A DNA stretch of 64,000 bases from Mycobacterium sp. 852002-51057_SCH5723018. Its GTDB lineage: Bacteria; Actinomycetota; Actinomycetes; Mycobacteriales; Mycobacteriaceae. Below are positions 8,725 to 16,558 of the stretch, piece after piece; within the stretch, counting starts at the first letter, position 1; every line of letters starts with the position of its first letter. A model generated the notes under the pieces. It made no database searches. It worked only from the letters and a program-made list of their open reading frames with translations, and had not been told where the DNA came from. A program made the position numbers and the translations under genes. The stretch spans positions 175,256 through 239,255 of the forward strand of contig NZ_LZIR01000004.1 of NCBI RefSeq assembly GCF_001667035.1. The letters are read 5' to 3'.

Positions 8725-9819
8725 ATGACGGATCCCGGAAAAAGCCCCGGACGCGACCCGGGCAGCCAGGGCATCACCTACGCGACGGCCGGCGTGGACA
8801 TTGAGGCCGGTGAGCGCGCCGTCGCCTTGTTCAAGCCGCTGGCGACCAAGGCCAGCAGACCCGAGGTGCGCGGCGGCCTGGGCGGGTTCGCCGGATTGTT
8901 CGCGTTGCGTGGCGACTACCGCGAGCCGGTGCTGGCGGCCTCCACCGACGGGGTCGGCACCAAGCTGGCGGTCGCTCAGGCGATGGACAAGCACGACACC
9001 GTGGGCCTCGACCTGGTCGCGATGGTGGTCGACGACCTGGTGGTGTGCGGCGCCGAGCCGCTGTTCCTGCAGGACTACATTGCCGTCGGCCGGACCGTGC
9101 CGGAACGCCTCAGCGCGATCGTGAGCGGCATCGCCGAGGGATGCGTGCGCGCCGGCTGCGCCCTGCTCGGCGGCGAAACCGCCGAACACCCCGGCCTGAT
9201 GGAACCCGACCACTACGACATCTCGGCCACCGGTATCGGCGTGGTGGAGGCCGACGACGTGCTGGGTGCCGACCGCGTCAAACCCGGTGACGTCATCATC
9301 GCGATGGGCTCGTCGGGCCTGCATTCCAACGGATACTCGCTGGCCCGCACGGTCCTGCTGGAGATCGACCGGATGAATCTGGCCGGTTATGTGGAGGAGT
9401 TCGGCCGCACCCTCGGCGAGGAACTGCTGGAACCCACCCGCATCTACGCCAAGGACTGCCTGGCGCTGACGGCCGAAACCCATGTCCGCACCTTCTGCCA
9501 CGTCACGGGCGGGGGGCTGGCCGGCAACCTGCAACGCGTCATCCCGCCCGGGCTGGTTGCCGAGGTTGACCGGGGCACGTGGACGCCCGCGCCGGTGTTC
9601 GCCATGATCGCCCAGCGCGGGCGGGTGGCGCGTGAGGAGATGGAAAAGACGTTCAACATGGGCGTCGGCATGATCGCCGTCGTCGCACCGGAAGACACCG
9701 ACCGCGCGTTGGCCATACTGACCGCGCGACACCTGAATTCTTGGGTGCTGGGCACCGTCTGCAAGGGCGGAAAAGAAGGCCCGCGGGCCAAACTGGTCGG
9801 GCAACACCCGCGGTTTTGA
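8725..9819 (+). CDS. purM: Phosphoribosylformylglycinamidine cyclo-ligase PurM (AIR synthetase)
   Basis: Converts FGAM and ATP to aminoimidazole ribonucleotide in purine synthesis. The 364-residue protein has the PurM N-terminal ATP-binding half and AIRS C-terminal half; family segments include STDGVGTKL, GLDLVAMVVDD, LLGGETAEHPG, GSSGLHSNGYSL and CHVTGGGLAGNLQR. It lies 71 bp after purF on the same strand, probably in one transcript. Start ATG 8725 matches relatives. A strong hairpin follows the stop. Confidence 0.96.
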   Translation: MTDPGKSPGRDPGSQGITYATAGVDIEAGERAVALFKPLATKASRPEVRGGLGGFAGLFALRGDYREPVLAASTDGVGTKLAVAQAMDKHDTVGLDLVAMVVDDLVVCGAEPLFLQDYIAVGRTVPERLSAIVSGIAEGCVRAGCALLGGETAEHPGLMEPDHYDISATGIGVVEADDVLGADRVKPGDVIIAMGSSGLHSNGYSLARTVLLEIDRMNLAGYVEEFGRTLGEELLEPTRIYAKDCLALTAETHVRTFCHVTGGGLAGNLQRVIPPGLVAEVDRGTWTPAPVFAMIAQRGRVAREEMEKTFNMGVGMIAVVAPEDTDRALAILTARHLNSWVLGTVCKGGKEGPRAKLVGQHPRF

Positions 9820-9844
9820 CGGGCGACCTAGCCGGAACTAACGC

Positions 9845-9871
9845 TGTGCCGATGCGAAACGCATCGGCACA
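9845..9871. terminator. Hairpin between convergent purM and DUF3073 genes
   Basis: A perfect 12-bp inverted repeat (TGTGCCGATGCG, loop AAA, then its complement) between convergent genes. There is no U-tract on either side, so it would be a bidirectional, U-poor mycobacterial terminator. Confidence 0.7.
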
Positions 9872-9883
9872 GGGGGATTGGTT

Positions 9884-10069
9884 TTAGCGACGCCAGTCGT
9901 CGGGATCGTCCCATGAATCGTCCGGGGCACCGTCGTTGAGGTCGTTGGGTTCGTCGGCGCCCGTTCCCGACAGTTCTTGCTGAAGCCGCTTCAAGTCGGT
10001 CTGCGGGGAACTGTATTTGAGTTCTCGTGCAACCTTGGTCTGCTTTGCCTTAGCCCGGCCGCGGCCCAT
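9884..10069 (-). CDS. DUF3073 protein (Rv0810c-like)
   Basis: A 61-residue actinobacterial protein of DUF3073. It begins MGRGRAKAKQTKVARELKYS and ends in an acidic, tryptophan-containing tail (SWDDPDDWRR). The positively charged start and acidic end suggest nucleic-acid or ribosome contact, but this is inference. ATG 10069 fits the family, whose members start with MGRGR. Convergent to purM, as in M. tuberculosis. Confidence 0.85.
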   Translation of the reverse strand: MGRGRAKAKQTKVARELKYSSPQTDLKRLQQELSGTGADEPNDLNDGAPDDSWDDPDDWRR

Positions 10070-10216
10070 GGGGGAACCCCCTCGCGCAATAACGGAGCGG
10101 CCTAACGAGTAGGCGGCTCCGATCTCTGGTCTCGTTATTGTCCTGCCGATTAGTTTACCGTGCCTCACGGTCAAGTGTCGGCGACCCCTGCTCGCTGTGG
10201 CGCAGCTCATCGCCGA

Positions 10217-11311
10217 TTATCTCGCACCGCCCCGCAACCGTTCAACGGCAAGCCGGCCCGCGCCGACGTGTTGCGAGTTGGGCAGCGAATCGGGGTCGAT
10301 CACCGCAGCGACGGCGGCCTCTGGGCCGGTCACCAAGGCGGTGTCCGGCGGCAGCCCGCGCTTAAGCAAGGCCAGCGCCACCGGTCCGAGGTCCACATGG
10401 TCGACCACGGTTCCGAGGCGTCCGACGGCGCGACCGCCGGCGAGCACCGCATCACCCGTCGAGGGCCGTTCGACCGAGCCGTCGAGGTGCAACAGCACCA
10501 GCATCCGGGGCGGCCTGCCCAGGTTGTGCACCCGCGCGACGGTCTCCTGTCCGCGGTAGCAGCCCTTGTCCAGGTGCACGGCGCCCTCGCCGGGGCCACC
10601 GATCCAGCCGACCTCGTGCGGGATCGTGCGCTCGTCGGTGTCGACGCCGAGCCGGGGCCGCAGCGCCGCCACCCGGTGGGCTTCGTAGGTCCATACCCCG
10701 GCCGGGCGCACGCCGGCCCCGGCCAACCGACCGCGCCAGCCGGCCGCCTCGTCGCGCGGTACCAGCAGATCCAGCTCGATTGCGCCGGCGGGCGCGCCGG
10801 GCATCCGCCGCACAAATCCGTCGCCGGTCACCGGAACCGCGCTCGCCTCGCCGGGCAGCGCGTCCAGGCCGAGCGCGTCGAGCACCGCCCGGTCGGCCAG
10901 CCGCGGACCGAGCAGCGACAGCACCGCGGTGTCGGCGCCGGCAGGCGTGACCTCCGACCAGAACACCATCTTGCGCAGGTACGCCAGCAGCGGGTCGCCC
11001 CGCCACGGTTCGGTGTCGAGGTAGGTCGCTTCGCCCAGCTCCGTCTGGATCCAGTGGTCCTCGACCCGGCCCTGGCCGTCGAGGCTGAGGTTTTGCGTGC
11101 TGGCGCCCTCGGGGAGCTCGCTCACGTCTTGGGTGGAGATGCTGTGCAGCCAGGTCTGCCGGTCCTTGCCGGTCAAAGTGAGCACCGCGCGATGCGAGCG
11201 GTCGACCACCGCCGCATCGGTTTCGGCCGCTCGCTGCTCGCCCAGGGGATCGCCGTAATGCCATACGGCGCCGGCGTCGGGTCCGGAATCGGGCGCTTCA
11301 ACTGGGTTCAT
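10217..11311 (-). CDS. ygfZ: Folate-binding protein YgfZ (GcvT-like)
   Basis: A 364-residue protein of the YgfZ/GcvT family, which uses tetrahydrofolate to help maintain iron-sulfur enzymes. The signature K-G-C-Y-x-G-Q-E is present as LDKGCYRGQETVARVHNLG, with the conserved cysteine. Other family segments are HSISTQDVSELPEG and NLSLDGQGRVEDHWI. It matches Rv0811c in length and content. It lies back to back with pabC (94 bp between starts), a folate-linked pairing conserved in mycobacteria. Confidence 0.9.
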   Translation of the reverse strand: MNPVEAPDSGPDAGAVWHYGDPLGEQRAAETDAAVVDRSHRAVLTLTGKDRQTWLHSISTQDVSELPEGASTQNLSLDGQGRVEDHWIQTELGEATYLDTEPWRGDPLLAYLRKMVFWSEVTPAGADTAVLSLLGPRLADRAVLDALGLDALPGEASAVPVTGDGFVRRMPGAPAGAIELDLLVPRDEAAGWRGRLAGAGVRPAGVWTYEAHRVAALRPRLGVDTDERTIPHEVGWIGGPGEGAVHLDKGCYRGQETVARVHNLGRPPRMLVLLHLDGSVERPSTGDAVLAGGRAVGRLGTVVDHVDLGPVALALLKRGLPPDTALVTGPEAAVAAVIDPDSLPNSQHVGAGRLAVERLRGGAR

Positions 11312-11404
11312 TTGCGCCGCTCCTCCTCATCGCTGCGTTCTGCATCGTCGTCGGCGCGGTTCACACGTCAACTCTACGGAGTGCATTGGCTAGGCTCATC
11401 GTCC

Positions 11405-12292
11405 ATGGCAGGCCAGCTCGGTGTGATCGTCACCCTCGACGGCCAGGTGCATCCGCCAGGTGCGCCGCTGCTGCACGCCGACGATCTGGCGGCGGTCCGC
11501 GGCGACGGCGTTTTCGAGACGCTGCTGATCCGCGACGGCCGGGCCTGCTTGGTCGAGTCGCATCTGCAGCGGCTGGCCCAATCGGCGAAACTGATGGATC
11601 TGCCCTTGCCGGAGCTGGCGAGCTGGCGGCGTGCGATCGACGCGGCCACGCGACAGTGGGTCGAAGGCAGCGCCGACGAAGGCGCGATGCGCTTGATCTA
11701 CAGCCGCGGCCGCGAGAGTGGCCCGACGGCACCGACCGCCTACGTGGTGGTCAACCCCGTGCCCGATCGGGTGGCCGAGGTTCGCCGCGACGGGCTCTGC
11801 GCGATCACCCTGGACCGCGGACTGCCGGCCAAGGGCGCCGATGCCATGCCGTGGCTGCTGGCCGGCGCCAAGACGCTGTCGTACGCGGTCAACATGGCCG
11901 CCCTGCGCCATGCGGCCCGACAGGGCGCCGGCGATGTGATCTTCGTCAGCTCCGACGGCTACATCTTGGAAGGCCCCCGCTCGACGGTGGTGATCGCCAC
12001 CGAGCCTGGATCGGGGGGCGATCCCTGCCTGCTGACACCGCCGCCCTGGTATCCCATCCTGCGCGGCACCACGCAGCAGGCGCTCTTCGAGGTGGCCCGG
12101 GCCAAGGGCTACGACTGCGACTACCGCGCGCTGCGCCCCGCGGATCTGCAGGAGGCCCAAGGCGTTTGGCTGATATCGAGCATGACCCTGGCCGCCCGCG
12201 TGCACACGCTGGACGGCCGGCCGCTGCCGCGCTCTCCGATAGCCGCCGAATTCGCCGAACTGGTCGACGCGGCGATCGTCAGCGATCGCTGA
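11405..12292 (+). CDS. pabC: Aminodeoxychorismate lyase / class IV aminotransferase (Rv0812-like)
   Basis: A 295-residue PLP enzyme of fold type IV, probably converting aminodeoxychorismate to p-aminobenzoate for folate synthesis. The PLP lysine is expected in GAKTLSYAVNM, and later motifs are SSDGYILEGPRSTVVI and PILRGTTQQALFE. ATG 11405 gives the usual length; the reading frame is open much further upstream, but that part lies opposite the ygfZ gene. Related enzymes include branched-chain and D-amino acid aminotransferases, so substrate assignment rests on the folate neighbour and the M. tuberculosis annotation. Confidence 0.85.
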   Translation: MAGQLGVIVTLDGQVHPPGAPLLHADDLAAVRGDGVFETLLIRDGRACLVESHLQRLAQSAKLMDLPLPELASWRRAIDAATRQWVEGSADEGAMRLIYSRGRESGPTAPTAYVVVNPVPDRVAEVRRDGLCAITLDRGLPAKGADAMPWLLAGAKTLSYAVNMAALRHAARQGAGDVIFVSSDGYILEGPRSTVVIATEPGSGGDPCLLTPPPWYPILRGTTQQALFEVARAKGYDCDYRALRPADLQEAQGVWLISSMTLAARVHTLDGRPLPRSPIAAEFAELVDAAIVSDR

Positions 12293-12340
12293 GCGCTGAA
12301 TTCTGTTGTCGGCTCGCGGAATGGCAGGTACGGTCGGCCG

Positions 12341-12466
12341 TACACAAGGAAGGAGGTGGTCCGCGAAATTGATAGCTTCATGGACATGTGAGGTGGCTAC
12401 CCGCTAGCTGCATTGGCTCGGAAGAGCCGGCGACACACGCGCGCTGGCGAATTCCCGGTAGCCACC
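12341..12466 (+). other. Structured intergenic element with strong Shine-Dalgarno and possible 12-aa peptide
   Basis: After pabC there is GGAAGGAGGTGGTCC, nearly the full complement of the 16S rRNA 3' end. Eleven bases later TTG 12369 opens a 12-codon frame (MIASWTCEVATR, stop at 12405-12407). This frame runs into a 10-bp inverted repeat, GGTGGCTACC (12392-12401) with GGTAGCCACC (12457-12466), enclosing a hairpin GGCTC-GGAA-GAGCC (12415-12428). The arrangement looks like a structured RNA or leader peptide, but the next gene is on the other strand, so it would be free-standing. Read on the reverse strand it carries an anti-Shine-Dalgarno sequence. I do not recognise a named RNA family. Confidence 0.4.
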
Positions 12467-12514
12467 CGGCCCCCGAGTTCCGATCTGTCCAATCGGAGAA
12501 TCGCTCGGGGGCCG
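12467..12514. terminator. GC-rich hairpin between convergent pabC and TIR genes
   Basis: A perfect 11-bp stem (CGGCCCCCGAG and its complement) encloses a smaller hairpin (TCCGAT, 7-nt loop, ATCGGA at 12479-12497). It lies 17 bp beyond the TIR gene stop and probably terminates transcription from one or both sides. Confidence 0.6.
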
Positions 12515-12531
12515 CTCCATGTCAGGGATCG

Positions 12532-14025
12532 CTACTGCCCTACCTTGCCGGCGATCTGCTCGGCGATGCGCCCGGCCTGACCGGGCTCGGCATCCGGTCC
12601 GCACACCAGCACGTCGATGACGACGTTCGAGGATGCGTGCAGCACATGGTGGCAGGCCCGGGTGCTGTCTGTTTGCGTTCGGGCCAGCGCGATCCTCGGC
12701 GGGCTGCCGGCGGCGTCCGCGAACTTCCATCCGGTGTTCTTGCCGTTGACGGTGAGCGTGACCGGTTGCCCGGCGCAGGCCCGCCACTTGTCCGCGGACG
12801 CCTGCACGAACGCGCTGGCCTTGTCGGCCGACGGGAAGGCCACCACCGATTCGAAGACCCGGTGGGCGGGGTCTTCACCGGCGGTGTGCACGGCTTGGCC
12901 GGCCACCGTGGCGTATCCGCTCCCCTGGTAGGCGGCATCGGTGATCGGTTCGTAGGCGCCCAGGCAGGCGGGGTTGGACAGCGTCCACCTGGGATTGCGC
13001 ATGGCGTCGGTCTTATCGGAGACGACCATGTTGGGGTCGCCCACGACCGTGCCGATGTCGGGCGGACCGAGCAGGTAGGAGTCCAAATTCGTCGCGTTGG
13101 GCACGGAATTTGCATTGGCGGTCGGATTGGGGTTCGAAGCCGGATTGGCGGCCTGCTTGGTTTTGCCGCCCTGGGTGACCAGCACGACGACCACCGCGAT
13201 TGCCGCGATGACCGCCAGGGCGGCGGCGCCGATGATGAGCAGCCGTTTGTTGCTTCCACCGCCGACAGCCGCCGACGACGGCCGGGCCACCCCCGCGCCA
13301 GCCTGGGGCGACGGGATCGTCGGTGCCTGTGCCGCGGCAGCGGATGCGCCTGCCGCCGAACCCGATTCGGTCGCCTCGATCTCGGCGAGGACGTTGTCGA
13401 TCTCGGTTCGGGTGCGGTAGGTGACGTCGTGGCGGAGGCGAAGCATGCGCAGCAGCTGGGCGATATCACTGCGAGCGCTGGGATCGTCACCGTCCTCGTC
13501 GAATCCCTGCCGGAGTTCGACCAACAACTGAAGCTGTTGCTGGGGGCTCAATTCCTTTTCGGCGAGGGTGTTGCCCAGCCGCGTTATGTAGCCGAACGGC
13601 ACCGGCGGCTCCTCGGGGAGCGGGTCGGGCAGCGGCTGGGATTTGGACTGTAGCTGGTGCACCGCGGTGACCAGCTGAATGCCGGCGTCGACCGTCGGGT
13701 TCCGGTAGTCGATGATCTGCAACGCCGCAAGGGGATTCACCCGCATGCTGTCGACCTCGCCGATCCGGACCGGAAGGATCGGCCGGTTGAGGGCCTGCGC
13801 GTAGCGCAACTCGGACTGACTGGGCTTGGACTGAAGCCAGTTGCTGGACAGCGCGACGATAAACACGTCGCAGGAGCGGATCTGCTCGAGGATCTTGTTC
13901 CACCACGAGTCGCCGCCGCCCAGTTCCTGATCGAACCACACCTGTTGTTGGGCGCGCCGAAGGGCGGAGGTGAGAGCGTCGACCTTTGACCTGTCCTGGC
14001 TCGAGTAGCTGATGAACAGCGCCAT
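12532..14025 (-). CDS. TIR domain - transmembrane - PknH-type sensor protein
   Basis: A 497-residue protein with an unusual order of parts. Residues 1-110 form a TIR domain: FISYSSQD (box 1), VWFDQELGGGDSWW, and SSNWLQSKPSQSELRYA with Glu72 at the position of the NADase catalytic glutamate. Residues 110-260 form a helical, then Ala/Pro-rich linker. One membrane helix spans 261-284. Residues 313-497 resemble the extracytoplasmic PknH C-terminal sensor, with four cysteines (PACLG, RACAG, RACHH, LVCGP) placed for two disulfides. The TIR would face the cytosol and the sensor the envelope. It lies 107 bp downstream of the RyR-domain membrane protein on the same strand, probably one operon, and both interrupt the M. 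tuberculosis gene order. NADase activity and defence function are inferences. Confidence 0.85.
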   Translation of the reverse strand: MALFISYSSQDRSKVDALTSALRRAQQQVWFDQELGGGDSWWNKILEQIRSCDVFIVALSSNWLQSKPSQSELRYAQALNRPILPVRIGEVDSMRVNPLAALQIIDYRNPTVDAGIQLVTAVHQLQSKSQPLPDPLPEEPPVPFGYITRLGNTLAEKELSPQQQLQLLVELRQGFDEDGDDPSARSDIAQLLRMLRLRHDVTYRTRTEIDNVLAEIEATESGSAAGASAAAAQAPTIPSPQAGAGVARPSSAAVGGGSNKRLLIIGAAALAVIAAIAVVVVLVTQGGKTKQAANPASNPNPTANANSVPNATNLDSYLLGPPDIGTVVGDPNMVVSDKTDAMRNPRWTLSNPACLGAYEPITDAAYQGSGYATVAGQAVHTAGEDPAHRVFESVVAFPSADKASAFVQASADKWRACAGQPVTLTVNGKNTGWKFADAAGSPPRIALARTQTDSTRACHHVLHASSNVVIDVLVCGPDAEPGQAGRIAEQIAGKVGQ

Positions 14026-14057
14026 CGCGGTCTCTCCTAGGGTGAGGCGGAGCCAAC

Positions 14058-14080
14058 GCCGGGCCTGCCCGACGCCCGGC
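14058..14080. other. Hairpin in the RyR-TIR intergenic gap
   Basis: GCCGGGC and GCCCGGC separated by 9 nt lie in the 107-bp gap between the two genes. It could attenuate, stabilise or partly terminate the message, setting TIR expression relative to its partner. Confidence 0.4.
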
Positions 14081-14132
14081 TGCGCCGATAACGTATCAGT
14101 GTTGCCCCGGCCAGGATGAGTATTCGTCGCCG

Positions 14133-16466
14133 CTATTCGGAATGGACTTCGGCGTAGCGGCGCACGAATTCGTCACCGGGAACCGGCCATTGCTCGCCGC
14201 CGGATCCTCGCACCACCCAGTCGCCATCCGCTGCCGTCGTGGGGCCCTCCAGGGTGTCGACCGTCTCGCCGGGTTGCGCCGGGCGGGCCTGAACCGTTCC
14301 CTTTCTGCGCCACCGGCCGTCGCCGTCCGGCTCGTAGGTGTCCCGGAAGATGTCGTCGCGCACCGACCAAGTCTTTCCGTCCTCCTGCACGGCCCAGTCC
14401 CCGGCGTCGGCGCGCATGGTGTGCCCCGAGTCCGACTGCCAGGTCCACGGTGCGCTTCGCTGTTCCGCGGTCACCGTCCCCGCTCGGGTGAAGGTCTGCC
14501 ACAGCGGGCGCGACCGATAGCCGAGCTGCCGCAGGCTCCACAGGGTGGCCGCCAGGCTGCGTAGCGCCGCGTTGAGCAGGTCGGGCTTGCTTTCCACCAC
14601 CGACCAGTCCACCAGCTTGTCGTGGATCTTGCGGGTGTCGTCGCGCTTGGGGCCGTACTTCCAGCCGTTGCGGCGGTAATAGCGGCACCAATCCTCGTGT
14701 TCTGCCTTCGCCATGCTCAGCGCCGACTGGCGGTCGAAGCCCATCAGCGCAAGTTGTTCCAGCGGCGGCGAATTGGCCATGTCCCGCCCCGATAGCTGCG
14801 CCGGTGGGCTGCCCCAGGTGTTCCATGTGTGTCCGGCGATCTGTTCGACCATCCATAGCGCATTGCGCACCTGACGCCGGTTCGAACCGCGATAGAACTC
14901 GCTGAGCTCATCCCACGGCATCGCGGCGGGGGAGCGTGGGCCCCCGGGGTCGAGCGTGGCGAGATAACGCTCGTGAATCAGGCGTGCCGCTCGTTCCCAG
15001 GCGTCCTGAATCCGGCCCTCGCGGCTGTCCAACACCAGGGAGTAGGACTGCAGCCGGCCGACCACCTGGATCGCGTCGTCGGCGATGCTGGTGTTGAGGT
15101 CCGAGGCGTAAATCGGCACATCCGGAAAGCGCGCGGCCAGCCTGGTGCCGATCGTCGCGGCAACGGTTTCCGCCAAAATGACCGCGCTGCTTGCGGATTC
15201 GGCGTCGCCCAGCAGTTGGAGCATGGTTGGCACGGTCGGCGCCTCGGCCACCGCGTCGATCTTGGGTCCCTCCGACACGAATCCGGCTTGCTGGCGGTAA
15301 AACTCGTGATCGCGCACGTACTCTTCGGCGTCCGGCGCGACGAGGGTGAGCCCGGGCAACGGCGCCGCACCCGCCGGGGTGTAAAAGTCGCGTTCCAAGG
15401 CCCGGCGGGTCAGGTCCGCGCACAACGCAAGTGTCAATTGCGAAGTGCCGCAGACGAATACGTGGTTCGTTCGGCCCGTCGCGATGATGCCGTCGAGTAG
15501 CCTACCGGCGGTCACCTCGTACTTGCCGACGACATCGGCGGCCCAGCGCGTGTCCGATCCGCCGAATTGCTGGGCGCGCCACGCCTTCGCCAACCAGGGG
15601 TCATCGATGCGCACGATCAGGGGCAACCGCTGCTTGTGGTCCAGCTCGGCGAGTCGACGGCTGATCAGGTCCAGCCACAACAGGTTGACAGCCGGGTCGC
15701 GGGCCATCAGGTAGAGCCGGCCAAGATGCCGCCACAGCCGCAGCGACACAAGGGTGGCGGGGCTGTTGAAGTCCACCAGCACCACCCGGGCGCCCTGCCT
15801 GCGGGCACGCTGGACGCGGTCGTCACCGGCGCCGGTGATCACGACCAGCGTGCTGCGCCGGTCCAGCGTCCGAGCGACCGCGCTGATCATCGACTGGCTG
15901 TCGTCGTCGATGCCGACGATGGCGGTGACGTGGTCGGCGAGGTTGGCGCGCAGCCGATCCACCTGGGACCGGAAGAGCCCGACCACGACGCCGCCCAGGC
16001 CGGTGAAGATCGCCGCCAGCGCCACTATCCGGGCCAGTTCGAGCCCGACCGGGGTGGGGTTCGGGCACGTGCGTCCGCCCACCGAAAAGTCGCTGGTGCT
16101 GCCCTTGACCAGCTGCGCCGTTGCCATCAGCGGCGTGAAGAACGCCGGGTGGTTGGCGTCGTGGCATCCCCAGTACGAGCTGAGGCCCAGCACCGCGCTC
16201 ATGCTGACGAGCGCGGCGATCACGGTGAACGAAACGCCGACCAAGCGATGGCTGCCGCCGGAGCGGAAGATCAGAACACACGCGGTGACCAGCACGGCGA
16301 TGACGACCACCAGTGTCGGCATCGATCCGGGGCGGCCGAACCACCCGAGCCACGGCGGCAGCGCATCGATGATCGAGGGCACCAGCGCCAACACGGCGAG
16401 ATAGCCGACCAGCAGCAGGCCAATCGCCGACACGACCCAGCGCGCTACTTGCCGGGGTGTGCGCAT
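14133..16466 (-). CDS. Membrane protein with TrkA/RCK-like Rossmann domains and an RyR domain
   Basis: A 777-residue protein. Four membrane helices are predicted at about 11-32, 49-68, 76-96 and 143-165. Two Rossmann-like TrkA_N/RCK-type segments follow: about 177-300 (TAIVGIDDDSQS, then GARVVLVDF) and about 334-480 (NHVFVCGTSQL). Residues 586-650 match the RyR domain: AEHEDWCRYYRRNGWKYGP, KRDD, KIHDKL and W621. The C-terminus has two similar units (GDWAVQEDGKTWSV and GDWVVRGSGGEQWPV, each followed by F and Y). TrkA/RCK domains gate ion channels by binding nucleotides, and RyR domains occur in prokaryotic nucleotide-signalling systems. Hence a likely nucleotide-gated membrane effector partnered with the TIR protein. 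No canonical pore filter was seen. Confidence 0.8.
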   Translation of the reverse strand: MRTPRQVARWVVSAIGLLLVGYLAVLALVPSIIDALPPWLGWFGRPGSMPTLVVVIAVLVTACVLIFRSGGSHRLVGVSFTVIAALVSMSAVLGLSSYWGCHDANHPAFFTPLMATAQLVKGSTSDFSVGGRTCPNPTPVGLELARIVALAAIFTGLGGVVVGLFRSQVDRLRANLADHVTAIVGIDDDSQSMISAVARTLDRRSTLVVITGAGDDRVQRARRQGARVVLVDFNSPATLVSLRLWRHLGRLYLMARDPAVNLLWLDLISRRLAELDHKQRLPLIVRIDDPWLAKAWRAQQFGGSDTRWAADVVGKYEVTAGRLLDGIIATGRTNHVFVCGTSQLTLALCADLTRRALERDFYTPAGAAPLPGLTLVAPDAEEYVRDHEFYRQQAGFVSEGPKIDAVAEAPTVPTMLQLLGDAESASSAVILAETVAATIGTRLAARFPDVPIYASDLNTSIADDAIQVVGRLQSYSLVLDSREGRIQDAWERAARLIHERYLATLDPGGPRSPAAMPWDELSEFYRGSNRRQVRNALWMVEQIAGHTWNTWGSPPAQLSGRDMANSPPLEQLALMGFDRQSALSMAKAEHEDWCRYYRRNGWKYGPKRDDTRKIHDKLVDWSVVESKPDLLNAALRSLAATLWSLRQLGYRSRPLWQTFTRAGTVTAEQRSAPWTWQSDSGHTMRADAGDWAVQEDGKTWSVRDDIFRDTYEPDGDGRWRRKGTVQARPAQPGETVDTLEGPTTAADGDWVVRGSGGEQWPVPGDEFVRRYAEVHSE

Positions 16467-16558
16467 TGGCCGCCCTCCTTCACCCGAGCCGTCGCACGGC
16501 GACCTCGTCGGTGATTGCTAGCGACCGAGGTTATCTCGGCAGACGGGCGTGGAGGCGA

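Noticed and set aside
8674..9807. 377-codon reverse frame opposite purM
   Set aside because: It is the antisense shadow of purM, with Gly/Asp/Gln-rich composition and no motifs.
10160..11404. Upstream extension of the pabC reading frame
   Set aside because: It lies fully opposite ygfZ; the real protein begins at ATG 11405 with the family N-terminus.
12341..12514. 6C RNA motif
   Set aside because: The loops do not show the paired C-rich loops that define 6C; the C-run here lies inside a stem.
12388..13653. 421-codon forward frame opposite the TIR gene
   Set aside because: Shadow of the TIR/sensor gene; the TIR, membrane and sensor features are all on the reverse strand.
12532..16466. Canonical Thoeris (ThsA/ThsB) system
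   Set aside because: No SIR2, SLOG or macro-domain effector is present; the partner is a TrkA/RyR membrane protein, so it can only be a distant analogue.
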